A DNA stretch of 11,711 bases from Funneliformis mosseae (lineage: Eukaryota > Glomeromycota > Glomeromycetes > Glomerales > Glomeraceae). Both the position numbers and the translations under genes were made by a program. Below are positions 8,641 to 11,711 of this stretch, piece by piece; the stretch's first letter is position 1, and every line of letters starts with the position of its first letter. The stretch covers positions 1 to 11,711 of the forward strand of contig CAJVPP010003409.1 in the NCBI GenBank assembly GCA_910592005.1, read 5' to 3'. The notes beneath the pieces are model-generated. The model was not told the origin of the DNA. It did no database searches and saw only the letters and a program-made list of their open reading frames with translations.

Positions 8641-8994
8641 AGTATAGCACATTAAAGGTTAAACACAAGATGAACAAATCATGGGAAAAAAAATAAAGTT
8701 TGATTAAAATGGTTAACCATTGATTGAAATGAGTTTCATAAATTTGGATAAATAAGAAACATTAAAGTCATTCTGATCATACTTTTATGTGAATTTTATT
8801 ATATTTTTGGGGGTTTCTCTTTAGTATTGTTTATAACAGGTCCAAATAACAGGTCCAAATATTTTGAAAACTTGATTCTTTATTTGGTTTCAAGATTTTA
8901 TTGATTGGCATGATCATTTCGATCATGTTACTATGTGAATTTTATTTTATTTAATTGCTGATCGAGTTATAGAAAAATTTCTTTATAAATATTA
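8641..8994. other. AT-rich spacer with two direct repeats
   Basis: No gene is seen here. AACAGGTCCAAAT is repeated in tandem near 8835-8861. A longer diverged direct repeat, GATCAT then TATGTGAATTTTATT, occurs at about 8775-8806 and 8921-8952. Confidence 0.5.
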
Positions 8995-9177
8995 TCAATA
9001 TTCTGCCCCAAAAATTGTGGATAAGGTCTCCTTCTCCAGCTTTTCAATCACATTATATAATCGCCTTTCAGAACCTAAAAAAACCACCAAAAATGTGAAA
9101 TCACTTTGCTCGACCATTTCTACGTAAATGGGACCGAAAAACGATACCATGTGGCCGTAATATTCCATAACGGTCAT
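8995..9177 (-). CDS. Hypothetical protein or 3' exon, 60 residues
   Basis: This frame starts at an ATG at 9177 and ends at TGA. It codes MTVMEYYGHMVSFFGPIYVE, a central segment with SDFTFLVVFLGS, and a charged helix-like tail (VIEKLEKETLSTIF). I do not recognise it. Composition and CpG content are much less AT-biased than in the relics to the left, and the frame is unbroken. Upstream, TTCTGCAG ending at about 9182 could be a splice acceptor, in which case the ATG is internal. A further minus-strand segment at about 9300-9206 (AEKEIVLFGRIYCRQELTEA) is open in another frame and ends near a GTAAGAG. An exon of a larger gene is as likely as a free-standing short gene. Confidence 0.35.
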   Translation of the reverse strand: MTVMEYYGHMVSFFGPIYVEMVEQSDFTFLVVFLGSERRLYNVIEKLEKETLSTIFGAEY

Positions 9178-9454
9178 CGCGCTGCAGAACTCTTACGCTC
9201 TTACCGTTTACAAAAACCAAGGCTTGCTTCTGTTAGCTCTTGACGACAGTATATTCTCCCAAACAAGACTATTTCTTTCTCAGCAGGTCGAAAACGTGAA
9301 CATATTTACAGTAAAATTCAACGAGGATCTTCCTGAAGAATAAGATTCACAACTCGATATACGCGTGGGAAAACGGCAAATTCTGTCGTATCGGAAGTTA
9401 TTTTCGCCGTTTATATTTATGGCAGAAAACTGGCAAAGAAAACTCTTTCTCCTT

Positions 9455-9636
9455 TTCTTACAAGAAATTCAACACACTAAAAAAATGAATTCACTTGATT
9501 TCACCACACCCTATATACATACGAACTGGCAAAGAAAAACTCTTTTTCTTTCTTGGGCCAGTTCGTATGTATATAGTGCGTGGTGAAATTGTTCAAGTGA
9601 ATTCATTTTTTAGGTGTGTTGATTTTCTTGTAAGAA
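9455..9636. repeat. ~180-bp near-palindrome (long inverted repeat)
   Basis: The left arm (9455-9530) and right arm (9557-9636) are near-perfect reverse complements from the outer TTCTTACAAG to the inner AACTGGC/GCCAGTT, with a few small indels and substitutions. The 26-base middle is itself a stem: AAAGAAAAA and TTTTTCTTT around CTC. Both arms contain GAATTC. The word AAACTGGCA also occurs just outside, at about 9428 and 9637. The block could be a foldback or MITE-type element or a hairpin-RNA source. I found no clear target-site duplication. Confidence 0.85.
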
Positions 9637-9709
9637 AAACTGGCAGCTTACAAGAAGTTGAGTCTCCAGTTCTCGATATGAGTTTCGATTTTGCGGAAAA
9701 TTCGCTCAT
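9593..9709 (-). CDS. Short hypothetical ORF overlapping the palindrome
   Basis: From an ATG at 9709 this frame reads MSEFSAKSKLISRTGDSTSC and about 18 more residues to a TGA inside the right arm of the palindrome. The same interval on the plus strand also carries an open frame ending at 9728 (LQEVESPVLDMSFDFAENSL). Only one, or neither, can be a real gene. The ATG lies six bases from the first copy of the duplicated block, and another minus-strand ATG lies near the second copy. I do not recognise the product. Confidence 0.2.
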   Translation of the reverse strand: MSEFSAKSKLISRTGDSTSCKLPVFLTRKSTHLKNEFT

Positions 9710-9714
9710 GCCAT

Positions 9715-9865
9715 ACGACTTAGGATGAAAAATGTCGTCCGAATTTACGCTGGCTGGTTGTTTAGATGAAAGTAATTTTTCGGGTAAGTTCCGTTTAATC
9801 CAATTTTGTAATCGGTTTCGTTTTTTTGATGAGACAGTTAATAATTATCGTTAGTCGAAATAGAT
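9715..9865 (+). repeat. Duplicated block, copy 1, with splice-like borders
   Basis: This 151-bp block is repeated at 10078-10227. On the plus strand it holds two ATGs (9725 and 9732), a GTAAGTTCC at 9784 and an ATAG at 9863, which would bound an 80-bp intron. From the ATG at 9732 the frame MSSEFTLAGCLDESNFS stays open through the supposed intron (GKFRLIQF...) to a TAG, so the intron reading is not certain. Downstream of the acceptor, phase 0 gives ISPISGDDILFDDVVRKEKR and a TAA at 9933-9935. Confidence 0.7.
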
Positions 9866-10048
9866 TTCCCCAATATCTGGTGATGATATCCTTTTTGACG
9901 ACGTAGTTCGAAAGGAGAAGCGTAACGGGTCGTAATGGTGAGATCGAGCATCTTCCAGAGAAGGAGATGGAGAAACTGTTGTCTCGGAAGAAAATTTTCT
10001 GCTTAATCCACTCACACCATTATAAAAGTGCAAGTTGATATTGCGCAT
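9851..10048 (-). CDS. Hypothetical Ser/Arg-rich protein, 65 residues
   Basis: This open frame begins at an ATG at 10048 and ends at a TAA at 9853-9851. It is rich in Ser, Arg and Asp/Glu and has no hydrophobic segment, including SETTVSPSPSLEDARS and SSKRISSPDIGEIYFD. Most of it lies between the two copies of the duplicated block. In the plus direction the same stretch has several stops. I recognise no family. The duplicated block's splice-like signals point to the opposite strand, which weakens this call. Confidence 0.3.
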   Translation of the reverse strand: MRNINLHFYNGVSGLSRKFSSETTVSPSPSLEDARSHHYDPLRFSFRTTSSKRISSPDIGEIYFD

Positions 10049-10255
10049 TTTTTGCTACCAATAAAAAGCTTTTTCGAACGACTTAAGATGAAGCATGTCG
10101 TCCAAAAGTACGCTGGTTGGTTGTTCAGTTTAAAGGAATTTTTCGCGGTAAGTTCCGTTTAATCCAATTTGTAATCGGTTTCGTTTCTTGATGAGACTAT
10201 TAATAATTATCGTTGGTTAAAATAGATCAACCTTAAGGACGAGATAATTCTATAA
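10007..10255 (+). CDS. Possible two-exon coding segment on duplicated block copy 2
   Basis: This frame is open from 10007 to a GTAAGT donor at 10148 (47 codons). It includes AHFLLPIKSFFERLKMKHVV and KYAGWLFSLKEFFA. Skipping the 78-bp interval 10148-10225 (ending AAATAG) continues in phase 0 as INLKDEIIL and a TAA at 10253-10255. An ATG at 10088 would give a peptide of only 29 residues, so this is more likely the end of a larger or broken gene. In copy 1 the same frame (RLRMKNVVRIYAGWLF) is recognisable but hits a TGA. No family is recognised. Confidence 0.3.
10078..10227 (+). repeat. Duplicated block, copy 2
   Basis: This 150-bp block is a direct repeat of 9715-9865 at an offset of 363 bp. 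The copies are nearly identical in the stretch from GTAAGTTCCGTTTAATCC onward and more diverged upstream of it. GT at 10148 and AG at 10225 align with the corresponding sites of copy 1. Confidence 0.75.
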
Positions 10256-10802
10256 AAACCAATGAATCATAATCATTTTTGACAAACATAAATAAAGTGA
10301 ATTATATAATGTATGAATATATCAATAAATTATTTACCTTTAAAATTACTGTACTTCAGATCATAAAAACATGTTTATTTATTTTTTTAAATTTACTATT
10401 TTTAATTTCGTTTGTTCAACTTCAGTTCTTGCATAGTATATTTAATAATAGGATTCAAGAATGGTTTTGGTAATTGCGTTTTATAATTTAATTGGTTTTT
10501 TCTTTTTTTTTTGGTGATAAAAAAAATATTTTCTACCGTTATATCTGATATCACCGGTCACGTGAAGTGAAATTTTTACTTGGAAACTTTCTGTCGACAG
10601 TCAAATACAAAAAAAGCCTCAAAGTTGCACATACATTCTAATATATAATAAACAAAACATAAAAAAAGATTATTGTAAGTTAGCTAAAAATAGACAAATT
10701 CTTCACGGCTTTTGCTAAAAAATTCACTTTTCGAACTAAAATCTTTAATAAATCATCAAATGTCTCAAATTATCCAATCTATAATTTATTCAATCTATTT
10801 AA
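10256..10802. other. AT-rich intergenic stretch with a cluster of short palindromes
   Basis: I see no convincing gene here. In otherwise AT-rich sequence, ACCGGT (10553-10558), TCACGTGA (10558-10565, an E-box-type CACGTG core) and CTGTCGACAG (10591-10600) occur within 50 bases. This is a candidate protein-binding region, perhaps a promoter, but no gene with a clear start adjoins it. Confidence 0.4.
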
Positions 10803-10902
10803 AATGAACTCCTATAATTTATCAAAAAAGGAATATTTTTTTTTAAAATACAAACAAAATCCATTATTTCATGGATTCAAATTCAAAACGCTTGCAAAAA
10901 AA

Positions 10903-11024
10903 CAGCTATATCTTGTTGGTATTTTAACGAGCAAAAGCAAAAAGCCAGCTATATCTTGTTGGTATTTTAACAAAAGCAAAAACCAGCTATATCTCGTTGG
11001 TATTTTATCAATTAAAGCGAAAAG
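10903..11024 (+). repeat. 38-43-bp minisatellite, three units
   Basis: Three units begin with CAGCTATATCTTGTTGGTAT (CTCGTTGG in the third) at 10903, 10946 and 10984, each followed by TTTTA and AAAGCAAAA-like sequence. Unit lengths of 43 and 38 shift the reading frame between copies. The plus-strand frame from an ATG at 10804 crosses them, but I do not take it as a gene. Confidence 0.8.
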
Positions 11025-11309
11025 CTACACTTTTAAAATATATTTTTTTCCTTAATTTATAACACACTAAAGAAAAAGGCAAAAAAATTTTTTATTCGAT
11101 TATTCATTTCTTTATCCCTTTAAATTGTAGTTGTTTGCAGGCAAATTCGCCTGTTTTTTTTTTTTTTTGTAATAAAAAAAATTGTTTGCCGATCTTGCCG
11201 ATCTTATTAGAATATGATATAAATTTTAAATTGAATTATTTAATAACATATATTTCCTGTTTACTAATTGTTTGCCGCGATACTAATCATAGATATTTTA
11301 ATGGATTTA

Positions 11310-11711
11310 CTATCGTTGAATTCTGTAAAGGAGTTGGCAAACTAGTGATTTGAGTAGAGATGTATTAATTAATGTATTGGGTAAAATTGGTATCATAGTT
11401 ATTTGAGATTCATAGCAATAGAGAAATTTTAAAGATTTAGGTAAAGTCGATAAGCTGGTTATTTGAGTAAAGTTTATGTCATTTTCGATATTTTTGCAAT
11501 CGTTTAATATTTCACCCTGATTAAGATCTGTAGTCGTTAAACATTTACGAGCAATAACTGAGGTTTCATTAATCGATTCTGATTTAATAATTAACCGATC
11601 CAATGTAATGAATTCTTATTATTTGAATGAGGTGAATTTATTGACATTTGAAGTATTGATTCATTTTCTATTATATTCGTTTTTGTAATAATTACATTTA
11701 ATTTAATTACC
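11310..11711 (-). pseudogene. Leucine-rich-repeat protein, frameshifted and cut by the window end
   Basis: Three consecutive 20-residue leucine-rich repeats are readable. They are QITSLSTLPKSLKFLYCYES and QITMIPILPNTLIN (frame ending near 11360), then, after a one-base frame change near 11360-11366, ISTQITSLPTPLQNS. The shared pattern is Gln-Ile-Thr, then two Leu/Ile-Pro steps, then Leu-x-x-Leu. LRRs of this type form a curved protein-binding surface. Upstream the frame codes a charged N-terminal part (SESINETSVIARKCLTTTD). Before about 11600 it passes to a second frame (MSINSPHSNNKNSLHW) that is open to the window edge. The protein is therefore partial at its N-terminus and broken at least twice, unless one break hides an intron. 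The downstream end is not clear; the repeated TTGTTTGC words at 11131-11275 may be further decayed repeats. LRR assignment is fairly sure; role and partner are unknown. Confidence 0.6.

Noticed and set aside
9365..9586. 73-residue plus-strand frame
   Set aside because: It runs through the left arm, loop and right arm of the palindrome and starts at a non-ATG codon unless shortened. The structure explains the openness better.
10309..10473. Open frame for a 54-residue hydrophobic peptide (+)
   Set aside because: T-rich DNA readily gives Phe/Leu/Ile-rich frames of this length, and no other coding sign or neighbour supports it.
10804..11055. 83-residue plus-strand open frame over the minisatellite
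   Set aside because: The repeat units are 43 and 38 bp, so each copy is read in a different frame. The peptide is a by-product of the DNA repeat.

Overview
The window looks like nuclear DNA of an AT-rich eukaryote, most likely an arbuscular mycorrhizal fungus of the Rhizophagus type. That assignment is an inference from very high AT, short T-rich introns with GTAAG/TTTAG borders, a decayed hAT transposase of the kind abundant in those genomes, and scattered gene relics. No search was possible. I see no clearly intact, confidently functional gene; nearly everything recognisable is decayed.

Bases 1-1260 hold the C-terminal part of an hAT transposase (+) with nine in-frame stops and two frameshifts. 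Bases 1430-2484 are a tandem array with a period near 120 bp. Read on the minus strand, each unit is a ~41-bp exon-like block bordered by an acceptor and a donor. Upstream on the same strand (2871-4033) lies a decayed multi-exon gene of unknown family. A second, unrelated exon-cassette array on the plus strand has an isolated unit at 4424-4503 and a run at 5951-6950. Between them sits an alpha/beta-hydrolase relic (5433-5957, minus). Bases 6978-7776 (minus) carry another unknown relic whose four exons join in phase 0 through GT-AG introns.

Bases 7777-8990 are AT-rich spacer, interrupted by a GC-containing compound direct/inverted repeat with a Pol III B-box-like core (8461-8630). Bases 8990-10260 differ sharply: they are CpG-rich and closer to balanced composition. 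This segment has short open frames on both strands, a ~180-bp near-palindrome (9455-9636) and a 150-bp block duplicated 363 bp apart that carries matching splice-like borders.

Bases 10260-11060 are AT-rich, with a cluster of short palindromes and a 38-43-bp minisatellite. The right edge (11310-11711, minus) is a frameshifted leucine-rich-repeat protein cut by the window end.

Two themes link the regions. First, in the best-framed relics every premature stop can be explained by a C-to-T or G-to-A transition, and CpG is nearly absent there. This fits methylation-driven decay or a RIP-like process, with the 9-10.3 kb segment spared. Second, two unrelated tandem arrays share one architecture, with monomers that carry splice signals at their exon-like edges. 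I regard these arrays as the most unusual feature of the window.
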